Assembly (NCBI RefSeq): GCF_003355005.1
Contig: NZ_CP029985.1
Location: 3,060,501-3,124,500, forward strand
Reading direction: 5' to 3'
DNA from: Sphingomonas sp. FARSPH
GTDB taxonomy: Bacteria; Pseudomonadota; Alphaproteobacteria; Sphingomonadales; Sphingomonadaceae
DNA length: 64,000 nucleotides
Within the stretch, counting starts at the first letter, position 1; every line of letters starts with the position of its first letter. Made by a program: the position numbers and the translations under genes. The notes under the pieces were generated by a model. That model was not told the DNA's origin and did not search any database. It saw only the letters and a list, made by a program, of their open reading frames with translations. Positions 8,603 to 16,889 of the stretch are shown one piece after another.

Positions 8603-11600
8603 CTAACGCAAAGAGCGGGTGCGATCCTGAAGCGTGAGTGCGTAGGGTGCCTCATCACGAACCATGCGCGCAATCACGTCGATCAGGGATTGTCGCGCTG
8701 CCGAATTAGCAAGAAGCTCGGCGGCATGGTCGGAGAGGACGACTCGGACGAGATCGGCGAGGGACGAACCCGCCGCGCTGCTTAGACGAGAGTCGTCCTT
8801 GTTCAGCGCCACCGCGATCCAGCCAACAGCATCGAGACGAATGTTCGCTCCCGGAGCGGCAGCGAGAAAGTCCGCGAAGGATCGAAGCGTGCTGTTGTCG
8901 TGAATAATATGCTCGGCCGCGAACTTCTCGAAGTACGGCCGAAGGGTCCCGACGTGCGCTTGGACCTTTGGGACGTTGGCGATCTGGCTCGCGGCGTCGA
9001 TGCCAAGCATGTGGCGCAGGATGCTGCGCGCGCGCCACGTGCGCGATCCCGATGCCCATCCCGGCGCGAAGACGAAGGCCAGCATCGCGTCCCAGTTCGC
9101 GTTGAACCGGACGGGATCGACGTCCTTGTAGAGGCGCAGGAAGAGACAGTCGATCAGGTGCTCGAGCGTGAACTCGCCGCGCGGTCCGAGCGCGAGGATC
9201 GGCTGCCACAACGAGCGGCTATCGGCGGGATCGCCCATGGGGATCCGCGCGGCGATAGTGCGGAGCAAGGCGAGCCCGAAATCGTCCAGGCGGTCGAACC
9301 CATCCCCGTCCGACATGTCGCCGTCGGGATCACCGCGCAGCAGCCAGTCTTGGAACCTCCAGACCATCACGATGATGGCGCGGTGCTCAGGCAGCTCCCC
9401 CGCGTCCGGCACCGCGTCTTGGTTCAGCGCCCAGTCGAACAGCGCGGCGAGCAAGTGCGAGGCGAGACCGGCCGAATACCGCCGACGCACGCGTCGGCCT
9501 TTGGTCGGAGCCGGGAGCTGACCGAACTTCCGCCTGTACCGGGAACGCCACAACCGATCGACGCGACCCGCCATCCCGACGAGATCCATCACTCGACGCG
9601 AGGCGGTGGACGACAGCCTCCGGCGCGACAGCCACCGCCGCCACCGCAGAAGGGTCGAGAACGAGGCGAGGTTCTCCCATTCGCTAGGGCGGAGGGCCTC
9701 CAAAGCGGCCGCCAGGACTCCCGCTTCGACGATCGCTTCGTACCGCCGCCCCAGTTCCGCGCGGACGCCGCGGGCGGCCGCGACGGCAGACCGGATGACG
9801 GCTACATCACCGGTGGCGATGCCGTGCGTGACGATGCGCTCCCACCGTCCGGGATCCGGCAAACCCCGGGCGAGCGCATGGACCGCCGCCACCGACGCCC
9901 AGGTCAGATCGGGGCCGTTTGCGAGCCGGTCGTCGACCTCGCCGTTCTGTCCGGGGTCGTGGCGCACGGACCTGTCGAGGATCGATCCGAGCCGCTCGAT
10001 CCTGGCCGCATCGCCAGCGATCCAGCCGCTCGCGCCGACGAAGAGGACGGTGGCGACCGCGACCTCGATCATTCGGCGACCGCCTTCCGGAAACTCTTCG
10101 AGACCGTTCTCGTCGTCCAGCAGGAGATAGACCTGCGACGCATCCTCGTCCGCGATGGTCATCCCCAGCATGCCCTCGAAGCGGTTGAGCACAGCTCGCA
10201 AATTCAGCGTCGCCGGCTGGACGGGTCGCAAAGCCTCAATCTCGGCCGCGAGGTCCGCAGGATATCGCAGAATGAGGCCCGGTTTGCCTTCGGCGTCCAC
10301 CTCCTCGTGCCAGTTCGCGGGTTCGAGCTCCGCCACTAGCGCCTTCTGGCGGAGCGCCATGTCAGGCTCGGCTTCGGGCCAAGCGGCGATGGCGGCCCGT
10401 ACCCGAACGTCGAATTCGGGATCGCCCTTCCTGCGGTCCCGGACGACCTCCATCAACGACGTGAGGCGATGCGGCGACTGCTCCCATTCGAGCCCGATCG
10501 TCCGCATTGCCTCGCCGGCGCGCATCCAGGTGAACGCATCTGTCCACATCCGCCTCCCCAGCCTGCCGCGCTCCGCCATGAGAAGCTGCGGGGACGTCAG
10601 GAGCGGCGCCAATTCGCCCTTCAGAAGCTCGGGCCGAAGCTTCGCGCAGTCGGCGAGAACGCCCAAAACGGCGGCGGACGACGAGGTCGAGAGGAGCTCC
10701 TCGAGAACCGGACTCACGTCCTCACCGGCGTTTATCCGCATCCAGAGCCGGCGTTCGAGTGCGTCCAGAGCGGAGTGCAGCTGGCTCGCCGACGAACTCC
10801 GTGCATGCGACCAGTCGAGCACCTGCCAATCACCGACGTAGTCACGGGTGACGCCGTCTCCGAACGCTAGGCGGTACGATCCAGGCGTCTCGCCGGCGTC
10901 GTCCGCCCATCGCTCGGTGCAGAAGTCGACAAGCCGGACGAGCGCCGACAGCACCTCGGAAGAGCCACCCACCAGGAACGGGAAAAAGGGGCTGTTCCAG
11001 AACAGGGTCGGCTGGTCGTCGTGATCAGAATTCAGGCCGAGCCTGCGGTCCACCCGGAAGCCGCTCCGGTCCTCCCGCGGCTGGTCGTCGATGATGCACG
11101 CCAGCAGGACCTCGGCCGCGACACCGGGCGAGACCCGCATAAGCGGATTGAGCGCACCCTGCCTGAGCACGGCGGCCCGGAAATCGTCGTCCAGCCGTCC
11201 CGAAGGACCCATGGGCCAAGGCGGGAGCTTGCGATCGAGCACGAGCGTCAACGGCGGCTTGGAGCGCGGCCGCGCCGGCAGCCGCGATAGGCGCTCCTCG
11301 CAGGTCCGGCGCGCGCGATCCTCCTGACGCAGCGCGTTGACGCGCGTCTGCGTGGTCGCCGACAGGTCGCGGCGCCGCGCCATCTCGAGCGCGAACTCCT
11401 CGACCAGCGCCCTCCTGTCGCCGGCGCCGGCCAGGGCCGCCGTGAACAGTCCGGTCTCGTCGTCGGAATGTCCGCCGTAGGAGGCGCGCGCGAGGTTGGA
11501 CACCTGCCTGACCCTGGCGGTGTCGAGAGCCAGCTCGGCGATCTCTCCGCGCCACAGGACGGCGCGCCCGCCGACCGCCGTCGGCACCTTCGTCAGCCAG

Positions 11601-13378
11601 GTCTCGCAGGTCCGGGCGACCGTTGGCGAGCCCAGGATACCAATCTCGGCTCGGTGCTGGACGAGGAAGCGGACCATCGGCGACCACGCGGTCCAGACCG
11701 GCGTCCGCATGTTCGCCTCGGCATAGAGGCGGACGTCGGGGTCGTCGGAGATCGGCGGTCCGGGCGAGGTCGCGACATGCAGGAAGCGCGAGAGCAGCCG
11801 ATCGAGCAGCCGACCATCGTCCGCCAGCAGCAGGTCGATACGCTCCGACAGCAGCCGGTCGGCGATCGGGTCCAGGCACAGCGCGTCCAGGAGGACGTCG
11901 CTGGCCGAGACGAGGCTGCCCTCGCGCGCCGCCGCGAATGCCCAGCCCCATGCGTTCCGGCCGCGCACCTGCTCGCGAAGCAGAAACTGGCCGAACAGCC
12001 TGAGCGCGGCCACCCAGAGCGGCTGGTGGGCGAGAGCCGCCCACCTCGCTACGTCCTCCGCGAATTCCTTGAGGTATTCGTACCGCGCCCAATCGGACGC
12101 GAGGTCGTGCTCGAAGCTCAGCCGGTTTCGATCGTCCTGGCGGATTGGCATCCGCTGCCGTCCCGCCTTCCAGGCCATGCGGTCCTCCTGGTCGAGATTG
12201 GTCAGCCCGACGCTCCGTTCATAGTCCGCGTCCCGGATCGCGAGGCGGACCATGAAGCCGTGAAGGTCTGGATCACCGTTCGTCCAATGCGCCCACAGCC
12301 TGTCCGCGATCTGCGGCCGCGTCGCGATCTGGCCGGCGCCTGACGCCGCGAATTGCGGTCCGGCGGACATGACCCAGCCGAGGGTCCGCAGGTTTCCGAG
12401 CGCCGCGAGGAACTGGTCGTCGAACGCATGCTGGCTCAGCGCAGGATCGTTCAGAAGTGCGGCCTGCACCTGCGCCGGCTCGAGCGGCAGCACCCGCACG
12501 GTCGAGCCTGCAAGCACGCCGACCAGCGGATCGAGATGCACCTCGAACCCCGCCTGTTGACCAATCGCCACGACCTTCCATCCGGATCCGGAAGTGCGAT
12601 CCCGCGCGAGCCTCTCGATGAGCTGGCGAAGCCTAGCGATCGCAGTCGCATCCGCGCGCTCGAGCGCGTCGAGCACGAGGATGTTGACGCCGGACGTCGC
12701 CGTCGCGAGCAGGTCGCCCAACGGCGCCGTCAGGCCCAGCGCGACGCGTTCGGCATCACTAAGGGCACTCCGCAGCGCCTCCGGACCCAGCCACACCTGC
12801 CGCGCCTGCGGGAACGCCTCGTCGAGGGCCGCGCGGACCAGCGCCGATTTGCCGACGCCGGATTCCCCGGTGACCAGGCAGAATCCCACTCCGTTCAGCG
12901 CCGCTATCAGTTGGCTGCCGTCGCGTGCGACGACGGTTCCGTCCGGCAGGGCGACCTCGATCGTGTCGCGCTGGTCGCGGGTCAGCGCGGCCAGCCGGTC
13001 CCATGACCGGAAGATGCCCGGATGACCGTATTCGACGCGCGCGGCGATCTCGGCCTCGTGCTCGCTGCGCCAAGCCCGCAGTCTCTCGATCGTCGCGAGC
13101 GAGGGGTTGTCGTCGATCCACTTTCCGTGGATCGCGCACATCCAGATGCCGTTCGATGCATGCCTGCGCTGCGCGGACGTGAGGGCCGCGTCGTACCGCT
13201 CCCCGCCCTTCGCGGCCGCAGAGATGTGCGCCGCGACCCCGGTCATGGTCACGCCGCTCGCACGGTCGGAAGACGGGCCGACGGTCAGACGATCACAGTT
13301 CGGATACGAGCACACGTACGCCACGCGCTCGGCGATCTCGCGCTTCGTCGATACCGAGAAATCGTCCCGGGCCGACAT
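8603..13378 (-). CDS. HNH nuclease-STAND NTPase fusion, predicted anti-phage defence protein
   Basis: The 1591-aa protein has three visible parts. Residues ~15-110 form an HNH-type nuclease: a CSYPNC zinc pair (Cys23, Cys28), AAHI with His51, Asn76, and C81-x-x-H84 followed by WIDD. Residues ~155-450 are a P-loop NTPase with Walker A GESGVGKS (171-178) and Walker B NILVLDALE (232-240), in the style of STAND/NACHT ATPases. The last ~1100 residues are helical, without transmembrane segments, and probably form the sensor solenoid. Nuclease head, STAND switch and long C-terminal sensor is the architecture of Avs-like anti-phage proteins; I cannot assign a named Avs type. The ATG at 13378 overlaps the stop of the upstream HEPN-like gene (TGATG), so they form an operon. 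Confidence 0.7.
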   Translation of the reverse strand: MSARDDFSVSTKREIAERVAYVCSYPNCDRLTVGPSSDRASGVTMTGVAAHISAAAKGGERYDAALTSAQRRHASNGIWMCAIHGKWIDDNPSLATIERLRAWRSEHEAEIAARVEYGHPGIFRSWDRLAALTRDQRDTIEVALPDGTVVARDGSQLIAALNGVGFCLVTGESGVGKSALVRAALDEAFPQARQVWLGPEALRSALSDAERVALGLTAPLGDLLATATSGVNILVLDALERADATAIARLRQLIERLARDRTSGSGWKVVAIGQQAGFEVHLDPLVGVLAGSTVRVLPLEPAQVQAALLNDPALSQHAFDDQFLAALGNLRTLGWVMSAGPQFAASGAGQIATRPQIADRLWAHWTNGDPDLHGFMVRLAIRDADYERSVGLTNLDQEDRMAWKAGRQRMPIRQDDRNRLSFEHDLASDWARYEYLKEFAEDVARWAALAHQPLWVAALRLFGQFLLREQVRGRNAWGWAFAAAREGSLVSASDVLLDALCLDPIADRLLSERIDLLLADDGRLLDRLLSRFLHVATSPGPPISDDPDVRLYAEANMRTPVWTAWSPMVRFLVQHRAEIGILGSPTVARTCETWLTKVPTAVGGRAVLWRGEIAELALDTARVRQVSNLARASYGGHSDDETGLFTAALAGAGDRRALVEEFALEMARRRDLSATTQTRVNALRQEDRARRTCEERLSRLPARPRSKPPLTLVLDRKLPPWPMGPSGRLDDDFRAAVLRQGALNPLMRVSPGVAAEVLLACIIDDQPREDRSGFRVDRRLGLNSDHDDQPTLFWNSPFFPFLVGGSSEVLSALVRLVDFCTERWADDAGETPGSYRLAFGDGVTRDYVGDWQVLDWSHARSSSASQLHSALDALERRLWMRINAGEDVSPVLEELLSTSSSAAVLGVLADCAKLRPELLKGELAPLLTSPQLLMAERGRLGRRMWTDAFTWMRAGEAMRTIGLEWEQSPHRLTSLMEVVRDRRKGDPEFDVRVRAAIAAWPEAEPDMALRQKALVAELEPANWHEEVDAEGKPGLILRYPADLAAEIEALRPVQPATLNLRAVLNRFEGMLGMTIADEDASQVYLLLDDENGLEEFPEGGRRMIEVAVATVLFVGASGWIAGDAARIERLGSILDRSVRHDPGQNGEVDDRLANGPDLTWASVAAVHALARGLPDPGRWERIVTHGIATGDVAVIRSAVAAARGVRAELGRRYEAIVEAGVLAAALEALRPSEWENLASFSTLLRWRRWLSRRRLSSTASRRVMDLVGMAGRVDRLWRSRYRRKFGQLPAPTKGRRVRRRYSAGLASHLLAALFDWALNQDAVPDAGELPEHRAIIVMVWRFQDWLLRGDPDGDMSDGDGFDRLDDFGLALLRTIAARIPMGDPADSRSLWQPILALGPRGEFTLEHLIDCLFLRLYKDVDPVRFNANWDAMLAFVFAPGWASGSRTWRARSILRHMLGIDAASQIANVPKVQAHVGTLRPYFEKFAAEHIIHDNSTLRSFADFLAAAPGANIRLDAVGWIAVALNKDDSRLSSAAGSSLADLVRVVLSDHAAELLANSAARQSLIDVIARMVRDEAPYALTLQDRTRSLR

Positions 13379-14019
13379 CAGACAGCACGCACGAGGATGC
13401 GCCTCCGCTCAACCAGGGTCATCGTCCTCCGCGGGCGCGCCATAGGTCTGCTCCGCGTCGAACTCGGCCTGCGCGCGAGCCCTCTCCACCTCGGCCGCCG
13501 CCGCCAGTGGAAGCGGCGGTCCGGTCCAGGCGCGTGGCGGATAGGCGTCGCAATTAACCAATCCTCCAGTTCCTGGTAGATCGCGCCCAATTCGCTCTCC
13601 ACCTCCCTGAACTGCGCTTCGAAGTCCTCCTTCAGACGGCTGCGCTCCGTCTGATCAAGCAGCGGCAGAACCTTCGCACCCCAGCGGTCGGTCACCCTGT
13701 CGTAGGCCGTGACGCCGAAGATCGTGTGCGTTGCCGCGTTCCGCGTGACCGCCGCCTTGTCCAGTCGCCGGATCGAAGGGATCAGGCGATCCCGCTCTTT
13801 GGAGGTTAGATCAACCGTCTTGGCCACACGGGCCAGCATCTGGCGCTGTGCGTTGTCGGACCTCGAACCGAAGAAGATGACGTCGGCAAGAGGAGATTCG
13901 ACGCCGGTCAGATGCGTGAAGGCGCGCAGCAGTTGGTGAACCGCGCGGTTCCAACCGAGCGTGACCACACCGACCAGCATGGCATGATCACGCCGCTCCT
14001 TCTCGCCCAGCCCGGCCAT
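13378..14019 (-). CDS. HEPN-like protein upstream of the HNH-STAND gene
   Basis: The ATG at 14019 is chosen because GGAGGAAGAG ends 6 nt before it; the frame is open further upstream without such a site. The 213-aa product is mostly helical and carries RNAATH at residues 93-98, an Rx4H motif of the type that defines HEPN ribonucleases, with the favoured Asn after Arg. Helices before it contain a WNRAVHQLL stretch. The C-terminal ~55 residues, after about residue 155, turn abruptly Arg-rich. A neighbouring frame instead reads smoothly to a TGA at 13409-13411, so a one-base frameshift (biological or sequencing) is likely. HEPN proteins often act as toxins or partners in defence operons; that role is inferred here. 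Confidence 0.55.
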   Translation of the reverse strand: MAGLGEKERRDHAMLVGVVTLGWNRAVHQLLRAFTHLTGVESPLADVIFFGSRSDNAQRQMLARVAKTVDLTSKERDRLIPSIRRLDKAAVTRNAATHTIFGVTAYDRVTDRWGAKVLPLLDQTERSRLKEDFEAQFREVESELGAIYQELEDWLIATPIRHAPGPDRRFHWRRRPRWRGLARRPSSTRSRPMARPRRTMTLVERRRILVRAV

Positions 14020-14878
14020 TGCGATCTCTTCCTCCGGTGTCGCGGTCGATACTATACTCAGCCCACCTTCTTTACGACCATAACACGTCTTGAAACCCGG
14101 GCCGAGCAAACAGAGGACGGGTGAGGCCGATGTTGCCTGTGACGAATGGCGGCTTTCGGGATCAGCGGGCGACTAGCTGAATGACCGAATTTAGACGCGC
14201 AACTGCCGCCTGCATGACCGTGAACAAACGACCGCTAACCGCCCTCCCTTCTCCAAAGCAGTCAGGCGGCCTTCCCCAGAAGCGGTCACTTTCCCCCTCT
14301 GCCCACGGTCAACGATGGGCTGCATGAACCCTCAGCGGCGCTTCGGGAGAAGCTGGTCGAGGAGGCTTGGATCGCGCCAGAGATACTCCTTGAGCGGGTG
14401 CATACGTGGCCTTCGCGCTCCCTTCCCCCTCAAGGCAGGCGTACCTCATCGGAGCGCCCGGTGCATGAGCCGGAGCGTAACCGCTAGCGTCACCGGAGCC
14501 GCGCCACCCAGTCGCTGACAGTTGGCAAGTCTGGCTGGAACGTCCGTATCGCCGCCCGTCCGAAGCGTCCTGACGGAACGCGCGGTCGGATCAGCTTCAG
14601 TCTCAAGCAACGGATCTGAAGTCGGAGGTGACTCGGAAGTACTGCAAGTGTTTGCAGGTCTAGACAGCGGTACATCTCATCAAAACGACGTCCGATCGGA
14701 TAACAGGAAAAGGCGTCGAAGCTAGAAATGAGCTGCAAAGCTAATCCGTAAAATCCTGACACGCTCAGATTGGGTTAGGTTCGAGTCATAAACTACATCT
14801 CGCCTTCCAATGTCGGCTTCTATTCTGTGCGGAGAGCTTGACTAGCAAGGCTGGTAGCCTCTAGCAGTCACCTGACCG
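14020..14878. other. Long non-coding stretch with a possible gene remnant
   Basis: These 859 nt carry no supported intact gene. From about 14308 to 14487 one frame reads as ordinary protein (for example LREKLVEEAWIAPEILLERV), without a start codon, and ends at a TAG. It looks like the decayed end of an unknown gene. The first ~150 nt resemble intergenic repeats I recall from other sphingomonads (AATGGCGGCTTTCGGG and TGAATGACCG motifs); this is from memory only. The rest is featureless and lower in GC. Confidence 0.4.
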
Positions 14879-15196
14879 ATGCAATCACTTGTAACGAGTG
14901 GCTCTCGGCGCGGACGAAGGGAGCAGGACCGGGCGTGGCTGGAGTCTCAAAATCTGGTGATCAACGATCGGCAGCATGCCCGCATCAAGAGCGCGTTGGC
15001 GCTGCGCGGCACGACACTGTCCAGCATTGCGCGTGATCTGGGCGTGGCGCCCGGAACGGTTTCGATCGTCAGTCGCGGATTTCGGCGCAGCAGGAGGATC
15101 GAACGCGCGATCGCCGACGCTCTGACGACCACTCCTGCTGCGCTCTGGCCTGATCGCTATCCGGATCAAATCGAGATGGGAGGCGCCATGCGGTGA
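14879..15196 (+). CDS. Ner/Nlp-type DNA-binding regulator
   Basis: The 105-aa protein has a helix-turn-helix at about residues 45-68 (SIARDLGVAPGTVS) followed by the family hallmark LWPDRY at 89-94. These mark the Ner/Nlp (SfsB) winged-HTH family, whose founder is the Ner repressor of transposable phage Mu. Residues 1-25 are basic and probably disordered; the true start could be internal. It lies directly upstream of the transposase in the same direction and may control it. It could equally be a solo remnant of a Mu-like prophage; no other phage gene is seen. Confidence 0.8.
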   Translation: MQSLVTSGSRRGRREQDRAWLESQNLVINDRQHARIKSALALRGTTLSSIARDLGVAPGTVSIVSRGFRRSRRIERAIADALTTTPAALWPDRYPDQIEMGGAMR

Positions 15197-15234
15197 TGTG
15201 ACCGGTCAGCCTCGCCTGGCGCTTAGGTAAAAGA

Positions 15235-15265
15235 AAAGGCCACACCCTGGCAGGTGCGGCCCTTT
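15235..15265 (+). terminator. Hairpin between regulator and transposase genes
   Basis: A stem of AAAGGCC-A-CACC pairs with GGTG-C-GGCC-C-TTT around a 6-nt loop, with one mismatch and one bulge. It lies 39 nt after the Ner-like stop codon and ends in a short T run, so it probably terminates that transcript. It may also help keep outside transcription out of the transposase gene. Confidence 0.55.
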
Positions 15266-15318
15266 CGAAGCCTGGTGTAGTCCACGCACGCTTCTGCCTG
15301 ATTCCGGGAAGTACGTCA

Positions 15319-15337
15319 AGCGACGAGCTTCGTCGCT
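15319..15337. repeat. Short perfect hairpin upstream of the transposase
   Basis: AGCGACGA and TCGTCGCT form an 8-bp perfect stem around GCT, 48 nt before the transposase start. It may be part of the element's end or a regulatory hairpin. Confidence 0.4.
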
Positions 15338-15384
15338 CGCTTCCCCGCGCCTCCATTGCAGCCACTCTGGCAAGGAGCTGAGAA

Positions 15385-16602
15385 GTGGAAAGCGAAACGC
15401 ATGCTCGTCATCGAAAGAGCGTGAGGAATGAAGATGTCGCCGTTCTTCGGCAGAACCCTATTCGCCAACTCATCAACGAAGGAAATGTAATACAAGGTCG
15501 GGTGCTGAGCGCTTCCATGCTGCGTCGGGTCGAAGCCTTCACGCTCGTAAACGCAGGCGTGTACTCGATCGAAGAGGCCATGGCCCTGCTGAGCCTGGCC
15601 CGGAGCACTGTTTACAGACTTCTCGACGAGTTCAGGCGCGGCGGTGCTGAAGCCGTGTCCACGGCTGCGATCAGAAACAGCAACGCTAGGGCCTATCCAG
15701 CGGACTTCCGAGCCGATGTCCTGAATATCATCCGAGAGGAATACGCCGACTACGGCCCACAGCTGATTAAGGAGAACCTTGAAGAGAATCATGACATCCG
15801 CCTTGCGCGCGAGACGATCCGCCGGTGGATGCTAGAAGCTGGCTTATGGGTAGCAGATCATGCGGCCAGACGTCTCCTGCACAAGCCAAGGAAGCGGATG
15901 CAGCGTCCTGGAGAGCTCGTTCAGATCGATGGGTCCAACCACGACTGGTTCGAAGGGATAGGCGAGAGGTGCACCGCCATGGTGTTCGTCGACGATGCGA
16001 CCGGTCGTACTCAAGTGATGATGTTTCCGTCGGAGAGCGGCCATGCCTACTTCGCGTCGACCTACCAGTACATCGAGGCGAATGGTCGTCCGTTGCGCTT
16101 CTACACCGACAAGTACACCGCGGTGTACGTCAGGGATGGTAAGACGAGTTGGGGCAAGTCGATGAACCGGCTGAACATCCTCCACTCCGCCGCGAACTAT
16201 GCGGAGGGCAAGGGTCGAGTCGAGAACAGGCATCGCACGCTTCAGGACCGGCTGGTGAAGGCGTTCCGAAAGGAGGGGATCTGCTCGATCGATCAGGCGA
16301 ACGCCTTCCTGCCTTCATTCTTGGCGCGCTTCAACGAAAGGTTCTCGAAGGTGCCGGCGCTGTCCGAGGATGCGCACCGCCCGATCATTCCACCGATGGA
16401 TCTCGATCGAGCCATGTCGATCGTCGAGGAACGGCGAGTGACGAGGCAGCTGGTGTTCACCTATGAGGGTGCTCGGTATGTGATCCAAGCGACTGCTCGT
16501 GAGGCACCATCGATCGGACCGCGCGTAACGGTTGAACGTCGCGTCAACGGCGAGCTCGCGGTCTACGGCACGGCCGGTTTACTCAACATTCGGCGGGTAT
16601 AG
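15385..16602 (+). CDS. ISNCY-type DDE transposase
   Basis: The 405-aa protein has an N-terminal helix-turn-helix region (~45-90), then an integrase-like catalytic core. The catalytic triad is readable: Asp182 in VQIDGS, Asp242 in FYTDKY and Glu280 in GKGRVENR, giving spacing D-59-D-37-E. The sequence HRTLQDRLVKAFRKEGI is typical of ISNCY transposases, which bind ends and catalyse strand transfer. The GTG start at 15385 follows AGGAG at 7 nt. The frame is intact, so the element could be active. Terminal inverted repeats and a target duplication could not be defined by eye. Confidence 0.88.
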   Translation: MESETHARHRKSVRNEDVAVLRQNPIRQLINEGNVIQGRVLSASMLRRVEAFTLVNAGVYSIEEAMALLSLARSTVYRLLDEFRRGGAEAVSTAAIRNSNARAYPADFRADVLNIIREEYADYGPQLIKENLEENHDIRLARETIRRWMLEAGLWVADHAARRLLHKPRKRMQRPGELVQIDGSNHDWFEGIGERCTAMVFVDDATGRTQVMMFPSESGHAYFASTYQYIEANGRPLRFYTDKYTAVYVRDGKTSWGKSMNRLNILHSAANYAEGKGRVENRHRTLQDRLVKAFRKEGICSIDQANAFLPSFLARFNERFSKVPALSEDAHRPIIPPMDLDRAMSIVEERRVTRQLVFTYEGARYVIQATAREAPSIGPRVTVERRVNGELAVYGTAGLLNIRRV

Positions 16603-16626
16603 GCAAAAGCCGTAAAAGGGGTGACC

Positions 16627-16652
16627 GGGCCCGCTGCTTGCGCAGCGGGTCC
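16627..16652. repeat. Hairpin after the transposase gene
   Basis: CCCGCTGC and GCAGCGGG pair around TTGC, extended outward by GG/CC pairs. It starts ~25 nt after the transposase stop codon and may end its transcript, though no T run follows. Confidence 0.5.
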
Positions 16653-16716
16653 TCCGACACACAGAACGAAAGATGTGAGGAGAGGTCCCCTTCTCACCTC
16701 TGTCTCGCGAAGCAAA

Positions 16717-16780
16717 AAGGCTCCATGCCACCGCCGCCGCCAGCGCTTTGATCCGCGCGACGGCGGTGGCATGAAGCCTT
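16717..16780. repeat. Large imperfect palindrome downstream of the transposase
   Basis: Arms 16717-16736 and 16761-16780 pair over 6 + 13 bp with one C-A mismatch (AAGGCT, then CATGCCACCGCCG and its complement). They enclose 24 nt. The A run before and TT after could make it a bidirectional terminator between the island and mazG, or the right end of the mobile unit. Confidence 0.6.
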
Positions 16781-16889
16781 CCTGCAACGCAAGGCGCGCA
16801 CTCTCACGGCCCAAGGAGTCTCATTTCGAAATGGCGGAGAATGTCTCTTTTCGTATGGGTTTTAACATTGAATGCCGGCGGGGGACGTG

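Larger units (their letters stand above)
14879..16790 (+). mobile_element. Transposase-bearing segment, boundaries uncertain
   Basis: The Ner-like regulator, the ISNCY-type transposase and a set of flanking hairpins form a compact unit at the right edge of the island, just before mazG. The right limit is placed after the large inverted repeat ending at 16780. The left limit is a guess, because no matching terminal repeats were found. Whether this element brought in the defence-like genes cannot be told from the sequence. Confidence 0.4.

Noticed and set aside
8354..8785. A 143-codon plus-strand frame between the two giant genes
   Set aside because: Most of it is antisense to the end of the HNH-STAND gene, and the remainder has no protein-like features.
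8900..10339. A 479-codon plus-strand frame inside the HNH-STAND gene
   Set aside because: Antisense shadow with His/Arg/Pro-rich sequence and no domain.
14490..14762. A 90-codon minus-strand frame in the island's non-coding stretch
   Set aside because: No ribosome binding site, no domain and irregular composition; treated as chance.
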